Source: Notospermus geniculatus (lineage: Eukaryota > Nemertea > Pilidiophora > Heteronemertea > Lineidae). Taken from it: a stretch of DNA of 64,000 nt. This document shows, one piece after another, positions 28,401-35,039 of the stretch. The first letter of the stretch is position 1. Every line of letters starts with the position of its first letter. The position numbers were made by a program, and so were the translations under genes. The notes under the pieces are model-generated. The model searched no databases. It worked only from the letters and a program-made list of their open reading frames with translations, and was not told the origin of the DNA. The DNA lies in assembly GCA_002633025.1 (NCBI GenBank), contig NMRB01000038.1, positions 804,436 through 868,435 on the forward strand. The letters are read 5' to 3'.

Positions 28401-31007
28401 TCCAAAAAGTGTAAATAATTCCTGTTTTCCAAAAAGTGTAAATAATTCCTGTTTTCCAAAAAGTGTAAATAATTCCTGTTTTCCAAAAAGTGTAAATAAT
28501 TCCTGTTTTCAACTTGCAGAGAGGGGGATGAAGCCTACAATGAATACATCCGTGCCTGCAATGAATTCTTTATGGATCTCGTGTCACAGCTCTGTTTTGC
28601 TGAGGACCACCCACCAAGTGACGAAGTCATCAAAATCCTGATGTCATATGTCATCCATCAGCCACGGGGTAACACTGGGCAAGCTCATACGAAGGAGCTG
28701 ACCGTGTATGAAGAATCGATTGACCCTACACCAGTGCTGCGGTCACACCTTCTACAATTATTGCTCCGATACAGCCCGGACAAAGTGCGCGGCCAGTTGC
28801 AGAATTTCTTCAAACAATCGCAAGGATTCCTGAAAGATCCAAAACACATCATTGAGTTGTCCCTTCTCTGCGTTCGCTGCTTTGAGGTGAGTTGGTTAGT
28901 TTTCTTGGAGAGAGTACCTCAGGAGAAAGGTTGGTCTTGTTTTACCAGTTTTTGGTTGATAAGACAAATGGTTTTTAGAGCCATTTCCAATCATAGATTG
29001 GAATACCCTTTATGGCCCACCCCAGACTAATCCCCTTAACATCTATTCTTTCGGTTGCTACCCTCCAAGGGCTTCACCTACCCGGATCCAACGGGTAGTT
29101 ACGCAACCTGCACACATTCCCAGGAACTGCTGCCCAAGCCCCGGCCAATCAGCACCGTACTCTCTCTGGCCCCGGCCAATCAGCACCCAGTTCCCATGAG
29201 CTTCCCCAGGGGAGTGCCTGGGGCAGCATAACCGCGCTTGCTTTTGAATCGTCCACACCAGATACCAGACACCTTGAAACTGGAGCGTATGCCGGCACTA
29301 GAGGAAATATAACCAAGTTAAAGAAACTTCGCTCCTGCACCAACATTGGAGTCAGTCTTTTCTCTGGGAGAGTAATTAATGATTGGAATGCCTTCCCAAC
29401 TCCATTATAACGGCGCTGTCTATAGCTGCCTTCAAAGCTCATCTGCCGGACAAACACTGGAGGCAGGGGGACACTGTTTTGAATGATAAAGCCAAGTACT
29501 GAGGGATTTGGATTGCCCAAGACAGTTCAAGCTTCTTTGTCAGTGATTATAACTGACTAGCCATATTCTGTTAGCCGTATTCTTCTTCCTTTTCGAATTC
29601 TTTGACTCTGAACCTAAGGTATAACTGACTATATGGACTGATGGTTTACTTGAGATACTAACGAGGTTGAGACTTACGCTGGATGACATTCTATATATTC
29701 ATCGTATCCATGACATAAACTCCGACAGTGTCCGCCATTGCTGACGTCGCCGTAATGATGCAAAGGTGGTGGGCAAAATTCATTGCTTTGCTGAAGAAAG
29801 CTGGTGGGCAAAACACGCAACGTCACAACGTCATGTAGGCCTGGGCCTACGTCATGGATACGATGAATATGTTCGTTTTTACCGTCTACACCTTAGCAAT
29901 TGCATTTGTTATTTGGCACCACTGACCAGTTACTTCTCCACTAGAGGAGCCCAAAGTCATCACTGGCTAGAGAGGCTCTCAAAATGATGATGATGATGAT
30001 GAACACTTTGTTGAAAATCCAGGTTGCAAGTTGCGGTGCACTTGATGTATGGCACGAATGTACAGACTTGCAGGGATTCCCCATTATTGCACAACTCTCC
30101 TTTAAACTGGTTGTGTTTTCTGTTTTCTTCTTTTAACACGTTACTCCTTGCACGTGTGTAGAAATCATTTGCATGGCTTGTCTTTTCACGCACCATTTCG
30201 CACCTGAAGTCATGCCGAAGGGTGCAAAATACGCGCTCAAAAAAGTTGAAATTGTGCGCTTTGCAAATCTGTAATATAGAGAGATGTTATGGAGAGTGTG
30301 GTAATGAATATTAAAAGTGTTCATAGTTAGTGGTATCGCCTGAAGATGGCATTTCAATCACTCAGTTTGAACCAATGTCAGTATCAAAACTATGAACACG
30401 TGTATTCATGTTAGTTCGTCCGCGTGTGCTGAAGATGGTGCTGTGATCACCATAACGAAATGAGCACCTAAAACAATTGAGGTGCTCAAAAAACTGAGCG
30501 CCTGCAGTTTTTAAAAGACAAGCCCTGCATTTGAATGCTATTTTCTGATTACAGGATTCCTACCACAGTCAGCCTGGTTTGCAACCTGGCAGTCCACTTC
30601 AAACCAGGGTAGAAAATGCCACAGATTTCCTGCAGCAGGCTTCACGTGATATTATTGGTGACAATAACTCTGACATCACAAAGATCGAAGCCATTGCTAA
30701 GACAAGATTTGGTATGAGCGTAGCAGCAGATATGATGCACATGGTACATGTACTTAAGGAAGATAATCATGACGTCAAGGAAGATAATCATGACGTCGAA
30801 AAAGCAGAGATGCTTTGGGCTGCAGCTGAGAAACTCCATAAAGCCAGTGAGTCGAAGTGGCCAAGGTTATATTTGGTGAAACAGTTATACAGGAACTATG
30901 GAACGGAGTGCTTTGAACAGGTTACAAAGATACCAGACCTTTCCTGGGTGGTACCTGATGAAGCAGACCTTTCCTGGGCGATACCCGATGAAGCAAAGGG
31001 AAGAGAG
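1299..31007 (+). CDS. RNF213: RNF213-like giant E3 ubiquitin ligase, internal 16 exons (partial gene)
   Basis: Spliced gene with exons at 1299-1425, 3457-3654, 5212-5342, 7335-7539, 9125-9301, 10905-11085, 11491-11638, 12971-13311, 15131-15303, 16966-17193, 19499-19680, 20717-20825, 21070-21170, 22710-22889, 28520-28886 and 30555-31007. Every intron is GT-AG and all phases agree, giving 1100 codons without a stop; residue numbers below refer to this segment. Seen: blocks such as CATPDSVLRL, a QCDSGD...NLIACAR stretch, FIGFQGGKWHSVHLDDLR, PLWTRICVVRLFIDHV and a C3HC4 RING match what I know of RNF213/mysterin. Known of the family: about 5200 residues, two active AAA+ modules, a RING, an E3 shell and a C-terminal zinc (RZ) finger; it acts in the cytosol on lipid droplets and in ubiquitin coating of intracellular pathogens. 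The window holds the stretch after the AAA+ core up to a point beyond the RING. Both ends of the gene are missing here. Confidence 0.9.
1537..1945. mobile_element. 409-bp foldback element, GGGCCGTATTTACGAAGCG ends
   Basis: Arms of about 160 bases, beginning TGGGCCGTATTTACGAAGCG. It contains no gene. Confidence 0.8.
1953..2990 (+). repeat. Composite of AGCTCACC repeat, CCGTCGT microsatellite and GGCCGCCAGGAAGCC units
   Basis: The palindrome agctcacctctgtgaggtga is followed by gtcgtccgtcgtcg and two or three units with ATGGCCGC...GCCATCTTGAAAAATGGA. Related copies are at 31660-31930, 50840-51320 and 54780-55150. The first 90 bases resemble the tail of the SINE at 5653 in reverse. No gene seen. 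Confidence 0.65.
3457..3654 (+). CDS. RNF213: RNF213-like exon 2 of window
   Basis: Residues 43-108, exactly 66 codons, phase 0 at both ends. It has a strong pyrimidine tract ending ccctctgtag and a gtacgt donor. It begins VYDQCLSILLACATPDSV, a recognisable RNF213 block, and ends LPRDEDIFVE. Minus-strand open frames across it are shadows. Confidence 0.85.
3690..4140 (+). repeat. AGCTCACC repeat joined to CACATGGTCCATGGACC-end repeat
   Basis: A shortened AGCTCACCTGTGGTGAGCTC head with cgtcgtcgtccgtcg, then a copy of the repeat of 1-592. Intronic. Confidence 0.6.
4351..5191. mobile_element. 841-bp Tc1/mariner-like non-autonomous element
   Basis: TIRs CAGTGGAACCCCGGT...ACCGGGGTTCCACTG with TA to the right and TAC at the left. 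The arms carry repeated ggtcgtgtta/taacgcgacc boxes. It ends 20 bases before exon 5212. Confidence 0.7.
5212..5342 (+). CDS. RNF213: RNF213-like exon 3 of window
   Basis: Residues 109-151 plus two bases of codon 152. The acceptor is ttccttcctag and the donor is ag|gtcagc. It contains HWRLLILQAMDTKQQFSREL, which aligns with the family block just before the 'QCDTGD' motif. A mariner-like element (4351-5191) ends only 20 bases upstream of this exon. Confidence 0.85.
5376..5578. mobile_element. Short inverted-repeat element, TGTGACCCTCCACCACAAAACC ends, copy 1
   Basis: Arms gtgaccctccaccacaaaac and gttttgtggtggagggtcac. A second copy in reverse orientation lies at 59278-59480. Confidence 0.75.
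5653..5945 (+). repeat. tRNA-derived SINE
   Basis: The head has an A-box-like gtggtgtagtggttc and a B-box gggttcgaatccc at the right spacing. The body contains cgctgaatgagcagctcatc and gaaaggtttcaggatagac; the tail ends in T-rich sequence. The acceptor stem does not pair well enough for a functional tRNA. Confidence 0.75.
6001..6122. mobile_element. 122-bp hairpin MITE
   Basis: Near-perfect palindrome with arms tagtgagcttctgcaagcgc and gcgcttgcagaagctcacta. Confidence 0.75.
6652..6912. mobile_element. mariner-type MITE with GTTACG repeats, copy 1
   Basis: TIRs CAGTACAGGTCACAATTGAC... with TA at both sides. The interior is a degenerate tandem of gagttacg/cgtaactt units. Confidence 0.82.
7335..7539 (+). 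CDS. RNF213: RNF213-like exon 4 of window
   Basis: Residues 152-220. The acceptor is cctgtccacag and the donor ccag|gtgggg. It carries the conserved core LLQCDSGDQNSNLIACARFQ followed by IVFIIQMPRVVAGNFIGFQ, one of the clearest RNF213 signatures in the window. The first base completes the Arg codon split with the previous exon. Confidence 0.92.
7916..8065 (+). repeat. 25-bp minisatellite, six perfect units
   Basis: ctcgttacccagatctacct catcc repeated six times without change. Intronic. Confidence 0.95.
8468..8866. mobile_element. Nested foldback element
   Basis: Outer arms gtaaagtcgtctccaaa/cggagacgactttac; inner arms ttttacgcaaaaaatctg/cagattttttgcgtcaaaa and a further pair around ctaggaaagtgcctgaggaa-type sequence. 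Confidence 0.65.
9125..9301 (+). CDS. RNF213: RNF213-like exon 5 of window
   Basis: Residues 221-279, 59 codons, phase 0 at both ends. It begins GGKWHSVHLDDLRPP, continuing the FIGFQ motif of the previous exon, which confirms the junction, and ends AMEVDTE before gtaaat. Confidence 0.9.
9430..9746. mobile_element. 317-bp inverted-repeat element
   Basis: Arms ctatagtacgtttaaatcat and ...atgacttaaacagactatag, both with ctggagctcgatggg or its complement. Confidence 0.7.
10138..10259. mobile_element. Hairpin MITE
   Basis: Arms aggtaaaattcctaggtttt and cctaggaattttactt, with an inner pair aacctcaccaggagtaa/ttactcctggtggtgaggtt. Confidence 0.7.
10755..10904 (+). repeat. tRNA-like SINE head next to an exon
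   Basis: ttggctgaatggaagaacgc resembles an A box, tcttgcatgcgggag an Ala-type anticodon arm and gtgatcgagcccc a B box. Its 3' part runs into the pyrimidine tract of exon 10905. Confidence 0.5.
10905..11085 (+). CDS. RNF213: RNF213-like exon 6 of window
   Basis: Residues 280-339 plus the first base of a Gly codon. It follows the acceptor tccgttttctccag and ends at a gtgagt donor. It encodes a hydrophilic helical stretch including DVDALIHSALLAAASM. The open frame continues upstream into a tRNA-like SINE, so the true exon start is the acceptor. Confidence 0.85.
11491..11638 (+). CDS. RNF213: RNF213-like exon 7 of window
   Basis: Residues 340-388 plus two bases. It encodes PRLMDALKIRVSQLLQEKEK and a charged helix. 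The donor ttgaa|gtgaga was chosen over an earlier gtacct because only the former joins in frame to the next exon; without splicing the frame meets a stop at once. Confidence 0.85.
12671..12945. mobile_element. 275-bp foldback element with long near-perfect arms
   Basis: Arms of about 120 bases from tagaaatgaaataggtaaca to its complement at 12945. It ends 25 bases before exon 12971. Confidence 0.85.
12971..13311 (+). CDS. RNF213: RNF213-like exon 8 of window
   Basis: Residues 389-502 plus one base. The acceptor is ttgtttttag and the donor gaag|gtaggc. It begins RAIKMVIERKITPTLAGLLA and includes the family block TLAGLLAYLDTNSNLDIL. It lies 25 bases after a foldback element ending at 12945. Confidence 0.9.
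13518..14193 (-). mobile_element. TTAA-flanked short element, copy 1
   Basis: Ends AGCGATGTACGCG...CGCGAGTACATCGCT with TTAA at both sides (13514, 14194). The interior matches 48135-49028 in inverted orientation, including the remnant coding motif SLARWRRVKTE on the minus strand. It is nested inside another inverted-repeat element (about 13383-14279, arms aagcccatctcacattgcca). Confidence 0.75.
14545..15062. mobile_element. Inverted-repeat element rich in TTGCAACAAGTTGCA
   Basis: Ends gtttacactaggttgca and tgcatgtgtaaacgggc; the interior repeats ttgcaacaagttgca palindromes. The minus-strand 144-codon frame across it is spurious. Confidence 0.65.
15131..15303 (+). CDS. RNF213: RNF213-like exon 9 of window
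   Basis: Residues 503-560. The acceptor is atattttcag and the donor gag|gtagga. It encodes GKNQEETCQRMFNDSAVGKL followed by YLSDFVHMTVRCG, close to the family pattern of a short helix before a conserved Y-L-x-D-F motif. Confidence 0.87.
16150..16260 (+). repeat. SINE-like fragment
   Basis: agtggtgcagtgcgagc and gttgtgagttcgatccc resemble A and B boxes. No paired acceptor stem. Confidence 0.4.
16966..17193 (+). CDS. RNF213: RNF213-like exon 10 of window
   Basis: Residues 561-636, 76 codons, phase 0 at both ends, with acceptor taattttcag and donor atg|gtaagt. It encodes IFTKTLKVAFRESRTE, then LTYLNFRKRFEIF. Strong splice signals and a clean frame support it. Confidence 0.88.
17360..17623. mobile_element. 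mariner-type MITE with GTTACG repeats, copy 2
   Basis: Same ends, same interior order and TA flanks as 6652-6912. Confidence 0.82.
17640..17715 (-). repeat. tRNA-like pseudogene or SINE head
   Basis: Minus strand has tcagctcagtcggaagagcg (A box), an anticodon-arm-like gattgacttgaaatc and ggttcgaaactc (B box). The ends do not form an acceptor stem. Confidence 0.5.
17802..18345. mobile_element. 544-bp inverted-repeat element, AGCCCTTTTTACACGGTGC ends
   Basis: Terminal repeats agccctttttacacggtgc and gcaccgtgtaaaaagggct, flanked by TAT on both sides. The interior has repeated ggtggaggtcagtt boxes. Confidence 0.75.
18769..19147. mobile_element. 379-bp foldback element
   Basis: Arms aactccctacgcagttgtg... 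and ...cacaactgtgtagggagtt, with gcgcccccttcggtttactc and its complement inside. Confidence 0.72.
19241..19466. mobile_element. Short inverted-repeat element, TGTAAAGCA ends
   Basis: Ends tgtaaagcaggaaaatttcg and gcgaaattatcttgctttaca; the interior repeats gcgaaaatttcctg. It ends 32 bases before exon 19499. Confidence 0.65.
19499..19680 (+). CDS. RNF213: RNF213-like exon 11 of window
   Basis: Residues 637-696 plus two bases. The acceptor is gtactttcag and the donor aca|gtacag. It encodes TLDVNVLVKMVEYISSLENM and ends ...TQYLE(Q). The gtacag donor is modest, but it restores the Gln codon and the frame with the next exon. Confidence 0.85.
19745..20540. repeat. Tandemly duplicated inverted-repeat element
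   Basis: The block around gatttcaatcgtggcgtgat tcgtgatagtgtgaacacag occurs at about 20155-20203 and 20490-20536; the matching left end starts near 19750. No gene. Confidence 0.55.
20717..20825 (+). CDS. RNF213: RNF213-like exon 12 of window
   Basis: Residues 697-733. It encodes PLWTRICVVRLFIDHVCPP and ends ILLWG. This block is highly conserved in RNF213 just upstream of the RING. The acceptor is gtgcttgcag and the donor ggg|gtaagc. Confidence 0.93.
20885..21020 (+). repeat. SINE tail fragment
   Basis: Shares gaaaggtttcag and the following agacttgggtaa-type body with the SINE at 5653. The head is missing. Confidence 0.5.
21070..21170 (+). CDS. RNF213: RNF213-like exon 13 of window
   Basis: Residues 734-766 plus two bases, encoding FLGKDTSFRTHASLQKVARF and a Lys-rich helix. 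The acceptor is ctcttcacag and the donor acaa|gtaagt. It leads directly into the RING exon. Confidence 0.88.
21240..22405. mobile_element. 1.2-kb inverted-repeat element with a nested element
   Basis: Ends ttcataagaagactggaatc and tggtcttcttacgaa. A nested pair agggctgcttaccc/gggtaagcagctct lies at about 21563-22266. No gene recognised. Confidence 0.5.
22710..22889 (+). CDS. RNF213: RNF213-like exon 14: C3HC4 RING finger
   Basis: Residues 767-826. All eight zinc ligands are present: Cys772 and Cys775, Cys787, His789, Cys792 and Cys795, Cys807 and Cys810, with loops CFAC-x11-CRHRIC-RTC-x11-CLEC. A proline-rich PEVFAPPPPV linker follows. The acceptor is ttctctcctcag and the donor tag|gtagga. 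In the family this RING sits beside the AAA+ motor, while much of the ligase activity comes from other parts of the E3 module. Confidence 0.95.
22938..23072. mobile_element. Hairpin MITE
   Basis: Arms tattggtcgtctcaccggca and tttggtgagacgaccaata, 49 bases after the RING exon. Confidence 0.7.
23158..27238. mobile_element. Giant 4.1-kb foldback element with 5-bp target duplication
   Basis: Inverted arms of about 1.6 and 1.4 kb (23158-24762 and 25797-27238), termini AGTAGGGGAGCC...GGCTCCCCTACT, flanked on both sides by AGTAT (23153-23157 and 27239-27243). The arms contain tandem units of roughly 170 bp with GGCGGCCATCTTG and its complement. The middle (24763-25796) is unique and holds no recognised gene. 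The 315-base N gap falls in the right arm's repeats. It lies in the intron after the RING exon. Confidence 0.75.
26553..26867. other. Assembly gap (N run)
   Basis: 315 undetermined bases inside the tandem-repeat part of the right arm of the giant foldback element, where short-read assembly would be expected to fail. Confidence 0.99.
27798..28135. mobile_element. 338-bp foldback element with TTAGGG-like boxes
   Basis: Outer arms cacaggtacctctaagagtc and complement, containing agggttagggttaaactcgg. An inner pair (gagtttaagaaacc...cgttaacgctaacg) resembles the element at 39205-39357. Confidence 0.75.
28336..28510 (+). repeat. 27-bp minisatellite fused to a splice acceptor
   Basis: Six identical units aattcctgttttccaaaaag tgtaaat, then a partial unit aattcctgttttc that runs straight into aacttgcag of exon 28520. 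Confidence 0.95.
28520..28886 (+). CDS. RNF213: RNF213-like exon 15 of window
   Basis: Residues 827-949, the second longest exon. It begins EGDEAYNEYIRACNEFFMDL and includes VSQLCFAEDHPPSDEVI and LRSHLLQLLLRYSP, matching the family region directly after the RING. The preceding intron is 5.6 kb, with a 4.1-kb foldback element and a 27-bp minisatellite whose last partial unit forms the splice acceptor. The donor is gag|gtgagt. Confidence 0.92.
29262..29470 (+). mobile_element. LINE 3' end fragment in the last RNF213 intron
   Basis: Plus strand reads KLKKLRSCTNIGVSLFSGRV followed by INDWNAFP, then after a frameshift SIAAFKAHLPDKHW. This is the standard C-terminus of LINE ORF2 (R-x-x-x-x-FF-S-x-R-V-x-x-x-W-N-x-LP ... 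F-K-x-x-L-D-x-H-W). Confidence 0.72.
30555..31007 (+). CDS. RNF213: RNF213-like exon 16, last exon seen
   Basis: Residues 950-1100, 151 codons. It includes TRVENATDFLQQASRDI and KWPRLYLVKQLYRNYG, which match the family. It contains two in-frame tandem duplications: a perfect 21-bp pair encoding KEDNHDV twice, and a 30-bp pair encoding DLSWxxPDEA twice. The donor gag|gtatgc is plausible. If not spliced, the frame would add about 32 codons and stop at 31100. No following exon was found to 64000. Confidence 0.88.
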
Positions 31008-31089
31008 GTATGCCGACTATTTTCGACTGCCCCACCTCACAGGAGGTGGGCAGCTTTCTCCTGTTTTACTGTAGATATACATTACCACA

Positions 31090-32510
31090 TCCAGGATGTT
31101 TAAAAAGGTGGCACCAGGGCCGTAGCTAGCTTTTTTAGCTCAGCTGACCAAAGGTCAGCGGAGCTAGTCAAATAGGTATTCAGTGGCGTCAGTATGTCAG
31201 TCCATCACTCCAGCAGTCCATCTGTCAAACTATGCCCGACGTTTTGTAACCGTAATAGCTAGAGACTCCAAATTACATCTGAAGATAGCCCTTGGTGAAC
31301 TCTCCTTGGAAACAAAAAATGAGCGCAATTTGACCTATATTAGGCGCACCAGGGGGCGTTTTGTATAAAATGAAATATCGCAATATCTCAGCCCCTGTGA
31401 TAATTATGTAGACAAAAAGTGATGGGATAGATAGCTTGATATTTTCTACATCAGTTCAAATGGAATTTAATGCCAGATCTGTTCACCAGGGGGCGCTATT
31501 TGAATTTTCGCGCCTTTTGCGCCAGCGTATCATTTGCCATTGCTTGACGTCATCATCACTGGAATTCACAGCCAAGGCCAGGAGTCTGCATTCAGCAGTT
31601 CAATCGCCTACTTCGAAGGAGTTCAGCACATTTAAACAATGAGACTCCAGGTGAGTTCTTTTTTTAGCTCACCTCTGTGAGGTGAGCTTCTCCCATGGTG
31701 TGTTGTCCGTCGTCCGTCGTCGTCCGGTGTCGTCCGGCGTCGTCCGGTGTCGTCCGTCGTCGTTAACATGGGTGGCACGTTTCTAAACCGCTTGGGTTAG
31801 AAACTTGAAATTTGGTGTGCAGGTAGCCTATGGTAAAAACTATCTCTGGACCGAAACTTAGCGCTGCTGCTTATACACTCTGGCCTGTAGGGGGCGCTTT
31901 GTGAAAACCTTACCCACCCACCCACCCGAGGGCATGGTACCTGTGAAAGCTCCCGTCATGTCGGAAATACTATCCGCCCCAATCTGAATCAGGCATGAAG
32001 GAAGCGGTCACAGGTATTGACTTTGGATACACAGTGTCTCTCTGTGTGCGCACTTCTTAACGACCGGTTGGGTCGCTTCCGTATTTTTAGTTTCTATTTC
32101 CTTTCTGGAGATGCTGGGTTGATTTAGTTTTTCCGTGCCGTCTCGTCCCCGGGCCATGCAGTGTGATTTTGTCGGTGAGTAGCGCCGTCTTTTTCCCAGT
32201 TGGTGGGTCAGTTGTGTGTGAATGATCCCCGAGTTCGCCGCCCTAGTGTTGGACCACCCTGCTTGTTATATGGCAATGGTCCCGGCGTTCGGCTTTTTGA
32301 GTAGCTGGGTTACCCGGATAATTTGTCGCCAACCAGTGTAGGCCATTTAAGTTGCTGTATACTGCAATGCAATATATTCTTGATTTAATACATTTTTTTA
32401 AGTGATTTCTTTCGTTCCGTCTTAGTTTCTCCGATTCCTCATAATGTTGCTGACACCATGCTCCGAGCTAATCCGTTAAAGTAGTCATTGTCGCAGCTCC
32501 AAGCCAATCA
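31090..32510 (+). repeat. Repeat-rich stretch, no gene seen
   Basis: 31130-31650 starts with tttttagctcagctgaccaa and looks like a relative of the AGCTCACC repeats. 31660-31930 is a clear AGCTCACCTCTGTGAGG copy with cgtccggtgtcgtccg. The remainder to 32510 shows no recognised coding sequence. Confidence 0.55.
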
Positions 32511-32518
32511 AAGAATAG

Positions 32519-33617
32519 ACGAAAGGGGCTGTTTCAATTCGAATTCAAGATTGCGATTTGTGATCCGTGGGAAAACTGAAAGAGCTATGATCTTGCAATT
32601 TGGAGGGATAATTCTGTGTTTCGGACCAATTTAAATGGTACAACAATCAATAACATATTAAAAGTAATTTTTTTAAGACAAAAAAAAATTTTAAAACTCT
32701 TCGTATACAAAGAAATAATCAATTGTTTTACATGATATTTGGCATATGGATTTGGGTGGCACTCATTTTTATGGTAAGATAAAAGAAACAAGAGGAAAAA
32801 GTCACGAAATGTTGATATTCTGTTTTTGAAATGCAAGAAACTTACCATGTATTTCTTCTGGAAAGGACTGGTCTATTGATCCTTCTGGGGTGTGAGGTAG
32901 GCCTACAATGTACATGTACCAGCATGCATGGCAAAGAATAGCTGTCTTTGTTGTCACAGCTATTGTATGAACAGTCTTACATCAGGCCAGGACCTAGCCA
33001 GCACCACAACTCAATAGGCATTGATAATTAGAGTTACATGACTTGCCTTTTCTTACAGAACAGTAAAGGCAGATTGATGACCATTCAAAAGAATGTTTTA
33101 TTCGACAGATTACCTCACTGAATCAGTTTGTAGTGCTTCCTATGCAAAAAGCACCACCCCGTTCAGATGAATGGTTGAACCCAAGTTGCCACAAAAGTCA
33201 TCCAGTCCTGTTATGTCACTGTTATGACTGCATTGACAATGGCAGTCAACAATAGGCCTAAGGGTCTTCAGAGTGTTCATGTTCTTCCAAATGAGTGATA
33301 TCAAACTACTTTTGTGACTTTTTTTGGTACTTTCATTGAATATAACTGGATTATTTTGCAGGTAGGTGACACATGGCTCATTTGCGAACATATAATCCAA
33401 GTTTTTTTTGAAATATTTTGGTTCTAATATGAAACTTCAAGGCTTCAAACACCCATTGTCTTAAAAAATTACTTCAAATGTTATTGATTGTTGTACCATT
33501 GAAATTGGTCTGAAACACAGAATTATCCCTCCAAATTGCAAGATCGTAGCTATTTCAGTTTTCCCACGGATCACAAATCGCAATCTTGAATTCAAAGTGG
33601 AACAGCCCCTTTTCGTT
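32519..33617. mobile_element. 1.1-kb element with about 115-bp terminal inverted repeats
   Basis: Ends cgaaaggggctgtttcaatt and gtggaacagccccttttcg, continuing through gcgatttgtgatccgtggga to a shared ggagggataattctgtgttt block. The AT-rich interior has no recognised gene. Confidence 0.8.
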
Positions 33618-33876
33618 CGGCACTTGCGTTCGCCACTCGAGCGCCACTCAGCGATACTGATTTTAGACCAATCAAATGTGACCTTAGAAATAGAACATGG
33701 CTATACGTTTCGTTTTCGTTACGTTTTGAACCTTCCCTCTTGGTGCGAAAACGAAACATGCAGTGGTGCAGCAGGATTGTCTCACTCCCTATCCATCACA
33801 ATCCTCGTCAGTGATATCGTGCTTGGTCTCCGAATTAAACAGCAATCCAGAATACTTCATATTGATGCCGTGTCCC

Positions 33877-34127
33877 TTAAGGGCTCCGCACACTGGCGAC
33901 TAAAACAGGGGCGACTACCGATGCGACTAGTACGTCGCCTGCAATAATTACCTTTGAGGTCGATCAGTGATGTTATCCACGACATCACTGATCTTCCAAA
34001 GAAGCATTTGTCGCAAACGAGTCAACAAAAACCAAAAAAACTAAAAATATGTTCAGTCGCCTCTGTGGTCGCAAGGGCGGTCGCCTAGAAAATCGCTCGA
34101 AAAATCGCCAGTCTGCGGAGCCCTTAA
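33877..34127. mobile_element. 251-bp inverted-repeat element
   Basis: Ends ttaagggctccgcacactgg and ccagtctgcggagcccttaa; the interior is rich in gcgact/agtcgc. Confidence 0.75.
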
Positions 34128-34376
34128 GAAAAACAGTCTCCCCTACATGACCCGAGCCATTATTCCGTTAAACGGATACTGAATGTACAATACGTATGCA
34201 AATTCAGTGCATGAGTACCTATCCCATGACACTATGCGTACAAAATCAATGGCCCCACCTTGACTAGACAGTCAAAAATCCAGCAAAACGAGTCTACATA
34301 TCGATGCTGTGCTCCCACGAAAACAATCTCCCCGACATGACCAGAGCTATTCCTCCGTTGAACTGATCCTGAGGCC

Positions 34377-34899
34377 GAATGGGTCAATGTCGTCCTGGGT
34401 ATACCTTATGTTTACCCAGGATCATCCTGGGTAATCCTTTTCTTTACCCAGGACGGCCCTGGGTAAACATAAGGATCCTTAACTTTACCCACATTGGAGT
34501 TCCCGAGTGGTGTAGTGCGGTTGATATTCAGCGTAAATCATGAAATGAAGGGTGGCCTCGAACTAGGCCTATAGCTCCTAAGTCCTTGAGAATTTACTAT
34601 CGGTCCCTTTTGAAAAGTTGTAGGGATTGGTCTTTTCTCCCTATTGCAAACCCCGGAGGAGTTATAGCGGTAATTTTCAGCCCTTTTTAGCAATGATCCT
34701 ACTGCATGTTCTCTGCCGAAAGAGACGCACGTACCAAATTCCATCCTCGGAGCGATCAGCACGATTCGGCGGGAACTCCCAAGCTGGGTAAAGTTAAGGA
34801 TCCTTATGTTTACCCAGGATGAACCTGGGTAAAGAAAATGATTACCCAGGATAATCCTGGGTAAACATAAGGTATACCCAGGACGACATTGACCCATTC
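34377..34899. mobile_element. 523-bp inverted-repeat element built of TACCCAGG palindromes
   Basis: Ends gaatgggtcaatgtcgtcct and complement. The arms contain repeated ttacccaggat/atcctgggtaa. The flanks (34168 and 34902) share a further direct repeat, gatactga(a/g)tgtacaa. Confidence 0.75.
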
Positions 34900-35039
34900 A
34901 GCGATACTGAGTGTACAACACGTATTCCAATTCAGTGAATGAGTAACTATCCCATGACACTATTCGTACATGATTACTAGCTCCACATCCTGAACAGAAT
35001 TTGGGGTACCCTAACGTCTTGACCCACTGAAGGTTGGCC

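Noticed and set aside
31563-31652. Possible next RNF213 exon (open frame with CIQQFNRLLRRS, cacag acceptor, gtgagt donor)
   Set aside because: Phase fits, but the pyrimidine tract is poor, it lies between two repeats and the peptide does not resemble the family at that position.
33597-33947. 116-codon plus-strand frame
   Set aside because: Begins in the terminal repeat of one element and runs into another; no motif.
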